From the NCBI GenBank assembly GCA_002104985.1, contig MCGO01000005.1:434001-498000 (forward strand): 64,000 nt of DNA, written 5' to 3'. This document shows, one piece after another, positions 33,459 through 44,898 of this stretch (positions are counted from its first letter, which is position 1; each line of letters starts with the position of its first letter). The notes below the pieces were generated by a model. The model saw nothing but the letters and a program-made list of their open reading frames with translations, did no database searches and was not told where the DNA came from. Made by a program: the position numbers and the translations under genes. This stretch comes from Rhizoclosmatium globosum. Taxonomy: Eukaryota > Chytridiomycota > Chytridiomycetes > Chytridiales > Chytriomycetaceae.

Positions 33459-33817
33459 GAGAGAAAACTAAACAGGCAAACAGCGTCCCCTTACACCGTA
33501 TCAGACATAACATAATACAACGCAATATTTTGTTGAGAATTTAGTGGTACGGAGTCGGGCGTTGGGGTTGGGGCAGCCAACAAAGTGGACCCAAACCAAA
33601 AAAGCCTCACTCTGAATCACAGCGACCATCATAATCAAAACAGGGCCATGCACCCCAAAAATGTATATAACCCCAAAATGAGGGTTGTGTGGTCTACTTC
33701 AGCGAAATTTTGGGGGGTGCAAGCCCAAGGCTCGTGGGAGCAAAGCGATAAGAAGGCTCAAATTGGCCTCTCAATTTTTTGCGTTTTTTCATCACTGAAG
33801 AACCAATATAACATCAA
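33459..33817 (+). promoter_or_regulatory. Promoter region of MFS copy 2 with conserved elements
   Basis: CCCCAAAATGAGGGTT at 33671-33686, AAATTTTGGGGGG at 33705-33717 and GGCTCGTGGGAG at 33729-33740 repeat, in the same order, the elements ahead of copy 1 (15914-15970). The distance from the first element to ATG is 147 nt here and 106 nt in copy 1. Confidence 0.6.
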
Positions 33818-35421
33818 ATGTCTGAAGAGAAGAAACACGACGTCGTTGACGTTCCAGTTGAGAAGGATGGAAATGAAGACTTCCACAAGCTCAACAACCT
33901 CATCTCTGAGATTGGAATGGGAACATACCAATGGTAACTGATTTGCCTCATCGATGACCTGCATTCATTCTAACCCTTTTTCCTTTTCAACAGGAAAATG
34001 TTCTGGCTTTGTGGTCTTGGTTGGATTGGTAAGCACAATAGGAAGCCCTCTTCGTTTGATGATGCGATGACTGATGGATTACCTCACTCCCTCCCCCAAC
34101 AACAACAGCTGACAACATGTGGCTTCAGATCCTTGCCACCATTCTCCCTCAAGTCAAGGCTGAATTCAAGGTTCCTTCTTCTCTTTCCGGCATGGGAACG
34201 TCTGGTGTCTTTATCGGAATGATCTTTGGATCTCTCGGTTGGGGTGTCATTTCCGACATTATTGGACGTCGTCCAGCGTTCATCTTGACTCTTACCTTGG
34301 GCGCCATTTTTGGTACTGCTGCAGCTTTCGCTACCGACTTTACCGTGTACTGTGTCTTGTTGAGTTTGATGGGAGTCGGAGTCGGTGGTAACTTGCCTGT
34401 CGACGGATCTCTCTTCCTCGAGTTTGTGCCAAAGGAGCGTCAATCGCTTTTGATGCTTCTCTCCTTGTTCTGGCCTGTCGGCGCCATGATTGGAGCTCTC
34501 TTTGGTTGGTGGTTGATTCCAACCTACTCCTGTGACCCAGATGCTGCCTTCTGTGACCCAGTTCTCAACCGTGGATGGAGATACACTCTTGTTGCCATGG
34601 GATGCGTTACATTTGCCATGTTGCTGTTCCGTCTCCTGTTCATTCAGATGCGCGAATCTCCAAAGTGGCTTATTACTGCTGGACGCAAGGAAGAAGCCGT
34701 CGCTGTTCTCCACGACCTTGCCAAGATGAACGGCAAGGAGATCCAAGTTACAGTCGAAGACTTCCCAGATGTCCACCGCGAATCTACCTCCGAATCCTTC
34801 AAGCGTTTTGCTCACTCTCTCAAGGAGCTCTTTGACACTCCCAAGTCTACTCTCAATACTGTCTTGATTTGGTTAGTTTGGATGACTATTTCTATCGCCT
34901 ATGTTATGTTCTACGGTTTCTTGCCAGAATTCATCAAGAAATCATCTACCGATGCTGCTCTTTCCCTCGGCGAAACTTATCGTAACTTCTTTATTCAAAC
35001 AATCTGCGGTATTCCAGGTTCTATTGCCGGTACCTTCTTGGTTGACTCAAGACTCGGTCGTAAGGGAACTATGGCAGGAGGTGCTATTGGTGTTGGAATC
35101 TCTCTCTTCCTCTTCACCACTACTGGTAACTCGTGGTGGCAATTGGTCTTCAACTGTATCGCTTCGTTCTTGTCCAACTTGGTGTATGGAGTCATTTACG
35201 CGTACACTCCAGAAGTGTTCAAGACTGGACACCGTGGAACTGCCGTGGGTATGGCTTCTTGCTTGGGAAGAATCGTTGGAGTAGCTGCTCCATTCTTGTC
35301 TGGTATCTTGATTGGAATCAACCCGAACTACGCTCTTTACCTTTCTGCCGGTCTCTTTGCTTTGATGGGAGTCTTTGCTGCCTTCTTGCCAATTGAGACC
35401 AGAGGCCGTGCCGCCCTCTAA
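33818..35421 (+). CDS. SVOP-like MFS transporter, copy 2 (intact)
   Basis: Exons 33818-33933, 33994-34028 and 34109-35421, identical in length to those of copy 1, give 487 residues with no stop. The signatures GWGVISDIIGRRPAF, GGNLPVDGSLFLEF, RGWRYTLVAMG and GNSWWQLVFN are all present, with about twelve hydrophobic segments and a large charged central loop (ITAGRKEEAVAVLHDLAK). The family resembles SV2/SVOP-type transporters, which carry organic ions or nutrients across the plasma membrane. Substrate unknown. Confidence 0.92.
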
Positions 35422-35602
35422 TCACACCCGTTCCTTGAATAAAATATTCAATTCCTTTTTCCCCTAAACATATATTTGTTCTTTCTGTCTTCTTTCTGGA
35501 AGTGTTTTTTTCCCGCTTTTCACGCGCCACCCTTGACAAACTCGATTAGGAGCCACACAGTGCTTGGGGCAAGGAATCAAGAATCTCGTTGCAAAATACA
35601 GA

Positions 35603-36181
35603 ATGTCTAAACTCATGGCCTCGCTTCCCGTGCCGCCTTACGCCCATCGCCTCCAAGAGCAACTAATGGACTGCCTGTCGCGGGTGATGCCCCAGTTCCC
35701 TATTGAACTAGTTCTACTTGTCGGGGACCGGGTGTCAGTGTGTGGCTACTGCGGCCGACTGCACGAGCGCGTGCAACACCCACTTCCCTCTGGATCACAG
35801 TGCTGGCGGTGTCCCTCTGGCGCCGTGCTTCCCTGCACAACCAATTTAGGCGATGACTCAGAGGACGCCCGGGCGGCAAGCGAGTGCCGCACGTGCCGCC
35901 GGCGTCAGTGTTCAACGTGCGTATCGATGAGCGTTGCATCGCCGCAGTGTGGTCTGTGTCTGCGGACACTGTGTTCATCGTGTGTTGCGATGCCGGAAAA
36001 GTTGTGTTGTCAAGGATGTGGCGCGGCTGTGTGTCGCCCGTGCGCAAAGTCAAAGGAATGTAACTTGTATCTCATTTGTGGAAAGTGTATGGACGACGGT
36101 CAGGAAGTCCGTGTGTGTTTCTGGGGCGCCTTGCTCTTCGTTGCCATCACCACCGCCCTAGTTCATACTTCATCACCCTGA
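35603..36181 (+). CDS. Cys-rich zinc-ribbon-like membrane protein of unknown function
   Basis: 192 residues from ATG 35603, single exon. It has many CxxC pairs (CGYCGR, CWRC, CRTCRRRQCSTC, CGLCLRTLCSSC, CCQGCGAAVCRPC, CGKC) like a chain of zinc ribbons or a diverged RING/FYVE-type fold, and a C-terminal hydrophobic segment (FWGALLFVAITTALVH) that could be a tail anchor. No family was recognised. GC content is higher than in its neighbours. Confidence 0.6.
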   Translation: MSKLMASLPVPPYAHRLQEQLMDCLSRVMPQFPIELVLLVGDRVSVCGYCGRLHERVQHPLPSGSQCWRCPSGAVLPCTTNLGDDSEDARAASECRTCRRRQCSTCVSMSVASPQCGLCLRTLCSSCVAMPEKLCCQGCGAAVCRPCAKSKECNLYLICGKCMDDGQEVRVCFWGALLFVAITTALVHTSSP

Positions 36182-36657
36182 TCTACGAACTGGAACTCTT
36201 GTTCGTCTTCATTGTATATAGCTTCGCAATTCGGACTTTCAATAAATAATTGCTTCTTTCATATCATTGAATCACTTGCAGTCCGCATATTGATTATTGC
36301 TCCTTCCGTACCTCGAGCATTGCAATAAATTATAAGTATCGTTTGAAATCCAGTTTGGATAGTAGCTGATGGGTTTTCAACTTCCTTTCCAGGAATAAAC
36401 AGCTTTTGACAACTATCTGCTTTGATTCAAAAGGCACTGGCTCTGACAGGCAATCAAACGAAGGCATACTTGCACACTTTTCAACGCAAGAAGGTCTCTA
36501 TTATAGTGATTTGCTGTGATTTGCCATATTGTTCTCATTCATTCCTTGAATTGAAGAAGGTAATATGAATATATACACAGAAGCTGGGTATTTTATGAGA
36601 AAGCTGTATATATTCAAAAGATTTTATTGGATATTTCAAATCACTCAAACTCTCGTA
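36182..36657. other. Intergenic region
   Basis: About 475 bp, AT-rich, with AATAAA near 36240 that may serve the upstream gene. No coding region or structured RNA was recognised. Confidence 0.4.
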
Positions 36658-37931
36658 ATGGGTCTTGTTCAATCTGTCCTCGCGACAGCGAAACCAAAAG
36701 ACGCGAACGCCATTCGGTTTGGCATTCTTGGAGCCGCCAATATTGCCCCGATGGCCTGCACAGGACCACTCAAGCATCTCAGTGGAGGAGTAGCGCATGG
36801 TAACTAACACATTAGGACAAAACCTTGCACCTTTGCTTGTTTACTCACTTGAATCAAACAAGCAATCGCCGCCAGAGACCGCACTAAAGCACAAGCATTC
36901 GCAAAGAGACACGGAATCCCCAACGTATTCGATACATACGAGGCTGTCCTTGCAGACCCAGACATTGATGCCATCTTCATCCCTCTTCCAAACGGATTAC
37001 ACGCCGAATGGGCCATCAAAGCCATTAAGGCGGGGAAGCACGTGCTTTGCGAGAAGCCTATCTCGTCCAATGCAGCGCAGGCCAAGGAAATCAAATCTGC
37101 TTTGGACGCGTATAACTCCAGCCACCCACAAGCTCCATTGGTATTCAGTGAAGCTTTTCACTGGAAATGCCATCCTCTCGCTAAATATATCGAGTCTTGT
37201 CTATTGGGAAATGTGGAGGGATGGGACGTCGGAACTGTAGAGGATGTGAAGTCTAACTTGTGTCTTGGGAGTTGGATGGGTGTAGTATTCCCAGAATCAG
37301 ATATTCGATACAATTTCCAACTTGCAGGAGGAAGTTTGATGGACCTGGCGTATGTTGTCTCCATGAGTCGCTGGGTGAATGAAGTGGATGCTGTTCGACA
37401 GCTCATGGAAAATGAAGCGAAAGGAAAGGAGCTTGAAACTGTACACGTGGAGTATCAACAAAGAATCTTGGCTGCCACTTTTCCTGTCGTCGAGTCTACA
37501 ACTATCAAAAGTGGGAGAAAGACGATCGCATCGACGTGGATTCCACAGCTACATTGCGTTACCCATCCGGCTCCACAGCAACCATCCATTGTGGATTGAA
37601 CACGGATGGAGTTCGATTGGGTGATGCTTCTCTCAGAATCAAAGGCTCTCGTGGCACATTGTCGGTTTTCAATCCCGTTCTGCCTTTCCTTTACCACACT
37701 GTGACGTTTGAAGGGACTGACGGGAAGCAACTTTCAACGACTGTGTATACTGACAAGGAAGGAAAGGCGCAAACGACGTATTTCTATCAAATGAAGGCAT
37801 TCTTGGATGCCGTTCAGAGCAAGAAGGCTAACTTTCATTCTTCAGGACTCACTTGTATTGAAGATGGGATTATGAATATGAAGGTTGTTGATGCCTTATA
37901 TGAAAATGCTGGCATGCCACTTCGCCCGTGA
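36658..37931 (+). CDS. Gfo/Idh/MocA-family NAD(P)-dependent oxidoreductase
   Basis: Exon 1 36658-36799 and exon 2 36863-37931, joined in phase 1. The Rossmann start FGILGAANIAPMA is followed by AIFIPLPNGLHAEWAIKAIK, AGKHVLCEKPISSNAAQA and a SEAFHWKCHPLAK motif containing the catalytic-like His/Lys region. One base is lost near 37510, after which the frame continues in DDRIDVDSTATLRYPSGS through to ENAGMPLRP. Restored length is 403 residues. The family includes dihydrodiol and sugar dehydrogenases; the CEKP motif contacts the cofactor. Substrate is unknown. Confidence 0.88.
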
Positions 37932-38017
37932 AGTTTCTCGTTCTCATGCTTATTCTTCAATTGTTAATATTTTCCCAATAAAAACGTTTGTGTGATTAGA
38001 AAATTTTCCACACCCAA

Positions 38018-39698
38018 ATGGACCGACTCAAGGCAGCAGGCTCGAAGACGTCGGCGTCCCTTGGAAGTGCCGGAGGAAAGGCCGCCTCGGCAATGCGATC
38101 TGCAAGCATGAAGGCAGCAGCATCCGTCAAGGTTGCTGGATCCAAAGCCTCGGTCTCCTTCAAAAAGACAGTGAGCCCAGAGAACAGAGCCAAGGTCAAA
38201 CAACAGATTGTCACAACGTACAACACGGGTGTAGAGCGATACCAGGCAACCGATGCTAAGATTGACGATACCTTGTGCAGCGGGTGTCCTCCACTCAGGT
38301 GAGCGAGAGTCTTTGCATTCAAACGTGCCTGATTAAGGGCTGACCACGCCATCTTCCATCTATCTACAGACACAAATCTTCTCTGCCGCCTTCATCGTCC
38401 TCATCATCCTCGGTGCATCAACTTCCCTCAACATCATTGGAGGTGTCGGGCTCACAGGCACAGACGCAATCTTTGTCACAAACGTGTGTGTCTACTCCTT
38501 CTCAATCCTGTTTGGCCTCCTCGCCGGTCCCATCACGAACTTGATCGGTCCTCGACTCATGATCTGTGCCTGTGCGATTGGGTACCTTTCCTCCTCGGGT
38601 CCCAGACATACCTTCTCAACGCCAACAGGGTCAAACTGGACTCGTGGAGTGTGCGCTTCTACGTGCTAGGTGCTGTCCTTGGTGCAATTGGAAGAGCGTT
38701 TTTGGTTGCGGCTGTGGGTCCAATTGTGGTTGCATATACATGGGAATCAAAGCGTGGTGTTGTTGCATCCATTTTGCCCTCATTTATGGAATCTCATACC
38801 TCGGTGCGTATTCATACTTGGTTGCAATGAGTTGGGATTCAGATGAGATGCCAATTATTCCAAAGTATGCTTACTTGATCTGTACGTTGTTGCCGTTGGC
38901 TGGATGGGCCTTGTCATGGATGATTTTGAGACCAAGACAAGTGTTCCGCGGTGATGCGCCAATTACCGATGGACCCAAACCAACTGTTCGATCAGAGATC
39001 GTACATTTCAAGAACTTGTTCAAGGATAGCGGAGTCTGGACTCTCGCCGCTTGTATCGGTTGCATGTCGTGGTACGGCGGATCAACGATTTCCTTCTCCC
39101 CAGTGTCTCTGACTGGTTCTATCGCCTCATCAACAAGAACAATGTCGCTTGTCAATTTGATTTACCAAGTTACATATATTATTGGTGTTGCTGTAATTTC
39201 TGCGTCCTTCTTGGACAACACCAACCACGAACGTCCAAAGCGTGGAAGAATGACTTCAGCCATGTTGATTGTGGTGTTTATTGCCGTGTTGGTTGTCACT
39301 TACATTTCTGCTGTTACCGTATACGGTGCATTTGGCCTCTATGGACTGTTTGACGGTTTCACACATGCATACTTTGTTTGGTTGGTTGGTTGTTACACAA
39401 ACCATCCAGGCAAACAAGCCAGAATGTGGGCTTCTTGTATGCTTTCTGGACTTTCATTCAAGCCTTCAAGTATGCGTTGACTCAAAATGTCTCACAGATT
39501 GTGCAGTACGACAAGTATATTTGTATTGGTATGGCACTGTTTGCCTTGATTGGATTTGGAGCATTCAACTATCACTTTGTGGATGACTCCTGCGAAGATG
39601 AGGAAGACGAAACTGTTGAGTTCCAAATGAATGTTGTTGGCGCTATGGAACAAGGGAAGAACGTCTCATCAGAAGATCTGGTCCAGAAGGCCGCTTAA
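38018..39698 (+). CDS. UNC93-like multi-TM protein
   Basis: Exon 1 38018-38298 encodes an Ala/Ser/Lys-rich head. Exon 2 38370-39698 encodes about eleven membrane segments, including ASTSLNIIGGVGLTGTD, FSILFGLLAGPITNLIGPR, VLGAVLGAIGRAFLVAAVGP and ALFALIGFGAFNYHFVDD. The GLLAGPITNLIGPR and GRAF...GPIVVAYTWES blocks are those of UNC93-like (MFS-related) proteins. Four one-base losses are needed (at the exon junction, about 38590, 38780 and 39430), three of them in homopolymers; restored length 537 residues. Yeast and animal relatives affect ion channels or sterol traffic, so a specific role cannot be given. Confidence 0.78.
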
Positions 39699-39861
39699 TT
39701 TGTTTGGTTTTTTTTTGTTCGTTTATAGTAGATATGGTCCTCTTTCCAAGTTAGAATGTATTCGTTGATAGTGCCTCTTTTCCCAATACAAATATTCACA
39801 TCAACGATAGCAGAGTAAATACAAAATCAACAAGAAATCAATAAACAAATCGACAGATAGC

Positions 39862-41664
39862 TCAGTCTTCATCCAACCAACTTGCACAAATCATGTTGAT
39901 CATCTTATCATGAGCTTCTACTGTCACACTCTCCATTGAGTACGGCTCACCACTGATCGCAATATGGCCTCCAACGTCTTTAATTAGCTTCCCCTTCTCC
40001 ACTTCTTCAGACCCTCGCTTCCATTCATGCATCCCCCAACCCCAACCCAAAGGATCCAATCGGAATGCACGAGCTTGTACAGATGTCACGCCCATTGCTT
40101 TCAAGTCATCTGGTACTCGCTCATTTAACAGAGATTGAATCATACCCATTCGTGACACTTTTCTCTCGCTATTATATGTAACTTCCATACAACTACTGGC
40201 CATGGTGACATTATTGGATGCTTTGAATGTTGAAGAGATGTATGGGAGGTTGTTTGCTGTAAAGTAGTAGAGAGGTGTTTGCGCAGGAGTGATTTGCAGC
40301 GGAAATGTGGTTTGGTCTGTAGCAGCGTGATTGTGCGTAAAATAGCGCGTGGGGCCATAAAATGTCGTTGTATCGGTTGGGTCAGTTTGGATAGGATCGA
40401 GTTTTGTTGGGTCCAAGTCTTGATCATGGCGCGGGCTCAAGTCGAGAGGAAGTATACCGATATTGGCACGGTATTTTCGAAGACGAAAGAGTCTGTTCAG
40501 TGCACTCAAGGTTGTCTTTTCCCGTCCCATCCAACGAAACTGATCAGATTCGATGTCAAGGTCAGCAATATAGGTCCAAGCCATATTCAAGTGCGAGTAT
40601 ACAACTTTGCGGGATTCGTGGAATGTGATTGAGATGATGTCCATGGGACGAGTTGTGTTTTTAATGATACTGAGGATTCCATATTCTGGAAAGTGGTGTC
40701 CCAAATTTGGATTCATTGCATTGGAAGAGCCAGCGCCAATAGTGCCGATGGGGACAGTACGGGCTGCACGCCAATCACGGCGGGACATTATTCCATTCAC
40801 GACTTCATGAAGAACACCGTCGCCCGAGACGGCAACCAATGCTGAATACTTTGTGTAATCCACTTTTTGGACAACTTCCTCTGCGTGGCCTTTGAATTGA
40901 GTGTCGAGACGCTCGAATGGAATTCCGGCAGTTTCGAGCATGGGGTTAATGAGCGAGTCAAAGATCTTGACAGCCTCTTTAACGCCGCCGAAAGGGTTGA
41001 CAAAGAAGTATACTGGTTTCCGTGGAGCAAGGCCGGCTTGTGCTGGAGAAGGGAGATGAGGCGCATTGAGTGCATAATGGGGACAGCGTACCGTCAAATT
41101 GGGGGCACGCAATTCCGGCCCGTTTAAAAGCCGCCATTGCTTCATTGTATTGAACTGAAGATGCGAATTCGAAAGTAGCAGAGGTCCTCGTTGGCGGCTT
41201 TTCCTTTGTTGGAGGGAAAGTGGCAGTGACCAGAAAGTGCAAGGTCGCCCTTGTTGTCGTTGTTCCAGTTGCGTTTTCCGAAGACGTGTCCGAAGTTGTT
41301 GCGGCAAAGACGAGACGCGCCGGGACCGAGTGGGTCGTTGGCGGGCGTGGACGTGGACGCGACGGCCCTGACGCCGAGAGCCGCGACAGAACCGACACGG
41401 CCAGCGACACCTTCGAACCCTGCGCCATCAATCGTTACTCACCTGCGTCAAAGCAATACACTCACTCTCACTCGCCTGCTTGCCGAGTCCTGGTCCGCCC
41501 CAGGACACAACGTTGTCTACCATTGCAAGCGTCACCTCCTCACGTGCAGTTCCGCTCACATACACGCATGGAACCGATAGCTGCACAGGTGAGATGTCTA
41601 TCACGGACTCGGTGGACTCCCACGACGACGATGAACCTCGAATAAGTGGTTCTGGAGTGGTCAT
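39862..41664 (-). CDS. Diacylglycerol kinase catalytic-domain protein (sphingoid long-chain base kinase-like)
   Basis: Single exon, 600 residues after one lost base near 41440 and one extra base in a C5 run near 41105 are allowed for; together they cancel. The N-terminal 170 residues are of unknown fold. The catalytic domain begins PVYFFVNPFGG and has the nucleotide motif LVAVSGDGVLHEVVNGIM and GTIGAGSSNAMN, the hallmarks of sphingosine/ceramide/diacylglycerol kinases. DIISITFHESRKVVYSHLNM and the C-terminal GGHIAISGEPYSME complete it. It should phosphorylate a lipid base at the membrane. Confidence 0.88.
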
Positions 41665-42059
41665 TGAATTTGCTTGCCAGCCACTTTTTTTGACTTGACT
41701 TTTTCTGGGATGCAGCCTCACTTACTTCTGACTTAATTTGCTTGTAGAAGAGAGAAGTATGCGGGCAAACCTTCAGTTGACTTTGCAGGAGCGATAAGCT
41801 TAACAAAAATAATAAGAACAAGAAAAAATGGCACATTTTCAAAGATAAGGCCAAAGGTCTATGCAATCCAAAAAAAAGCAGTGCAAAGGTGAAGAAATAT
41901 CAGTCCACAAGAGATACATAAATGGAAGAACTAGAGAATGAATGAATTTTTGACAGCTACTCGGAATTTTTTCGCTCACTCCAGAATTGTCAACTCCAAC
42001 AGAAGGAAAAAACATTTCCCCAAACTCCCTCACCTTCCAGCAACTACAGCTTCCAAAAA
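41665..42059. other. Intergenic region between divergent genes
   Basis: About 395 bp between the lipid kinase start and the small secreted protein. AT-rich; it presumably holds both promoters, but no clear element was seen. Confidence 0.35.
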
Positions 42060-42398
42060 ATGCAGATCTGGGCCTTCCTCTCGCTCTTGTTTATCTCCAT
42101 GGTTATGGCCGCGCCAGCTGTCCAGCCAAACTGCCCAAAGCCAACCGTCGCGAAGTGTCAAAAGGGTGCCATCCTCCACAACACAAAGTGCTGGGCTAAC
42201 TGTAGCGTCAAGGGCGCCAAGCTTGACCTCGCTCACGCTCGGTGTGCCATTAAGGCTACTGGGACTACTTGTCCAAGTGGCTATGCCAAAACCGGTGCGA
42301 ACTGTTACCAACCACTCAAGTATGCAGGAACTGGAATCCCAACCTGCCCAACTGGAAGAGTCTTGGCTGGAAACTACTGCAAGAAGTCTGGATGCTAA
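42060..42398 (+). CDS. Small secreted cysteine-rich protein
   Basis: 112 residues with a clear signal peptide (MQIWAFLSLLFISMVMAAP) and eleven Cys in the mature part. Motifs such as CPSGYAKTGANCYQP and CPTGRVLAGNYCKKSGC suggest a repeated Cys-knot-like unit. Single exon. The size and composition fit a secreted effector-like or wall-associated protein, but no named family was recognised. Confidence 0.75.
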   Translation: MQIWAFLSLLFISMVMAAPAVQPNCPKPTVAKCQKGAILHNTKCWANCSVKGAKLDLAHARCAIKATGTTCPSGYAKTGANCYQPLKYAGTGIPTCPTGRVLAGNYCKKSGC

Positions 42399-42670
42399 GC
42401 CTTGGTCTGTCGGTTATCCATTATTTAAACTTTAGATTCCTCTTTTCCCAGACTTTATTCAGAGAAGTTCGAATAAAATTACTGTATTATACTAGTCTAC
42501 GCTTACTATTTACTTGAATATCGCGTTACGATAACATATTGTGGGAATCAGTTATTGTTCACCTGTCAAAAAATGAAAGTTGTGATAGGAGCCAAGATAG
42601 AAAAAATCAACCTACTAATATGCTGTTAAAAAATGAATAATTATTTTATTTGACGTATGAGTACATTCAG

Positions 42671-44322
42671 TCAATGCGAAACCACTCTTTCAACTGCTGA
42701 TTTTGTGGCCACCCACGCATACATAGTGATAATATATAACAAAGAAAGTTGCAGGCTAAGCACCGTCGAGAGAGTTTCCTAATAAGAGTGTTTGGTTTAG
42801 ACTGACACATCACTGGAATTAAAACTCACAAGGAAATCCGCGTTATTTGTAGCAACTTTGATTTCGAGCTCTTTCATAACATCCTGTGCTCTTTCCAGAA
42901 CTTCTTCATCAACCTCATTTCCGTTGTCATCAAAGCTGATTCGACGAAGACGGGATGTCGGCTTAATACAGCCCACAAACTCTTTCAGTTGGCCATCACA
43001 ATCTGATTACAAGGCTGTGGGAAGACAAATGTAACCTGGTTGATGCTGATTTGCAGGAGCCAACACTTTCAGAAGAGCTCCAAGAACATTATGAAGAACC
43101 GTTGAATCTCTCCTCTTCCTCTTCTTTTCTTCTCTTTTGGATGTCTCCATTTTTTCCATGCTCCAAGTTGGCTCTGTGTTTGTACTGTCGAGAAGCTCTT
43201 GGCAGCAGCATCACAAAAAGCAGACACTTCACTCAGAATCGCACTTGAACCCCATGCAAGCTGGTTATTTGCAGAAATACATGCCAATTCCTTGACATCT
43301 CCAACCTTTTCCGTTTCCTCCGCAAACCAGTCCACATACGAAACATTGTGCGAAGATTTTCGTTTCTGTAAGCCACGAATAGGAGTAATACGCTTCTCAT
43401 CCAATACTTTTTCTAATTCCTCTGGAATCGCTGCTTCGTTGGTGAGTTTGGATTGACTATCCCTTGTGTCCCTTAAATTTGACAGAGTTTGAAACGAGCT
43501 ACCCGTGGGTGCTGCAACAAAACTACTATGCCTTCGCAAAAGAGGTCGAGCAGAATACGATGATTTCAGATGGTATGAAGATGCACGCCTTGCAATTTGG
43601 GAGAGCTGGGTTTGTTTGGTATCGTCAGGATCATAGAAGACTGTCCCGCCCGATGGAGAAGACGTAGACGGCAACGTCATAACAGAGGACAGTTTTGATT
43701 GGGTATATGGAGCAATTGATGCAGAGAGATTGATTGATGCACGTTTCCGCCTGATTGTTGTTGAAGGGGATCTTTCCAGCTTTGGTGGCGGTTGAACCAA
43801 AGGCTCCACTATCCGTTCCCTGAAATCGATCGCTTTATCTTCTGGTTCAACCATATTCGAGCTTGCGTTATCGGCAGAGACGGCGGCATCGGTGGGGAGT
43901 TTCAGACCTGTTGCCAACGCAATCAACTTCAGCTCCTCCACCATTTCAGCCAGTTTTGCTTGAGTTTCGGTGATTGCAGTCATTGCCTTCTCCATTTGCA
44001 GCAGCTGAAGACTGTTTGACAGGTCCGGGGATTCTGCGGGCTTGACTGAAACCGCATCGTTGCGGCCCAGTTCCTGTGAGACAGACGACATTCGTCTGAG
44101 TAAGCCAATGCTCTTTTGTTTTGCCAATCGTGACTTGATCATTGAGATTGTCGCTGTGTTGGACCGAGTGGTCTGCGGTTCGGTGGTCTCCTCAAGAGGC
44201 GACGATTCGGACGACTCGGGATCGCTTCCTTCGTATGGCGGGGGCGGAGTTTCGGCCTTGACTGCTGGTCTCTCCTGCAGTGTTTGGCTCCGTTGGTGGC
44301 GGAGGTTGGTGGAAGAAGCCAT
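42671..44322 (-). CDS. Coiled-coil protein with C-terminal membrane anchor
   Basis: ATG 44322, introns 43035-43003 (33 nt) and 42829-42779 (51 nt), one lost base near 43115, restored length 522 residues. The head is Ser/Thr/Pro-rich and disordered, with a coiled coil around LQLLQMEKAMTAITETQAKL. The last exon encodes a hydrophobic stretch VLSLQLSLLYIITMYAWVA before the C-terminus VERVVSH, which suggests a tail anchor. The 33-nt intron is unusually short but removes an in-frame TAA and keeps phase. No known family was recognised. Confidence 0.55.
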
Positions 44323-44898
44323 TCACTCTGGAAAACAAAACCAAAACCAAGACACAGAAATGTGATACCAATTGCTCATGGGCTATTACCTCTTTTTCCA
44401 TTGTTTTTATTTCCATTTTACCTGCAGGTTGATGTATTTTCCGTTTCTATTATGCAGATTGAAACATTCTACTTACTGACATAGCGTTTCCTGTTATGAT
44501 TAAAACGCTTAACTACATTTCCATTTATGAATGTTTAATGTTGTTCCTTCTCGTTGGTTGGAAGACCCCCAGGACACTTGTGTGCATTTTTTTCAACCAA
44601 TTTGAGGCAAGTAGCGAACCCCGACCAACTTTCTTGCCCTCCAGATGGTGGCAAGTGGATTACTAGCGGGGAGATACAGATCAGTGGCTGCAGAGACGAT
44701 GGAATGCTACATGCCAATGCTGGGAGACTCTGAAACACCCTGAGGCGTCTACAACCACCCTTCAACTCTCAAATCAGTGGACCCATTATACTCCAGTTGC
44801 AAATGATGATGTTAGATGGCTAATACCCTTGGCGGTCCTATCTTGTTCTTGTTCCCTTTCCCCTTCATTGGTCACAAGACTGATGATATAACAACAGG
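44323..44898. other. Intergenic region between divergent genes
   Basis: About 575 bp. A 76-codon open frame on the minus strand near 44535-44765 has no family resemblance and no coding character. No RNA gene or regulatory motif was recognised. Confidence 0.35.

Noticed and set aside
44535..44765. Small minus-strand open frame in the gap
   Set aside because: No domain, no signal sequence and no coding character.
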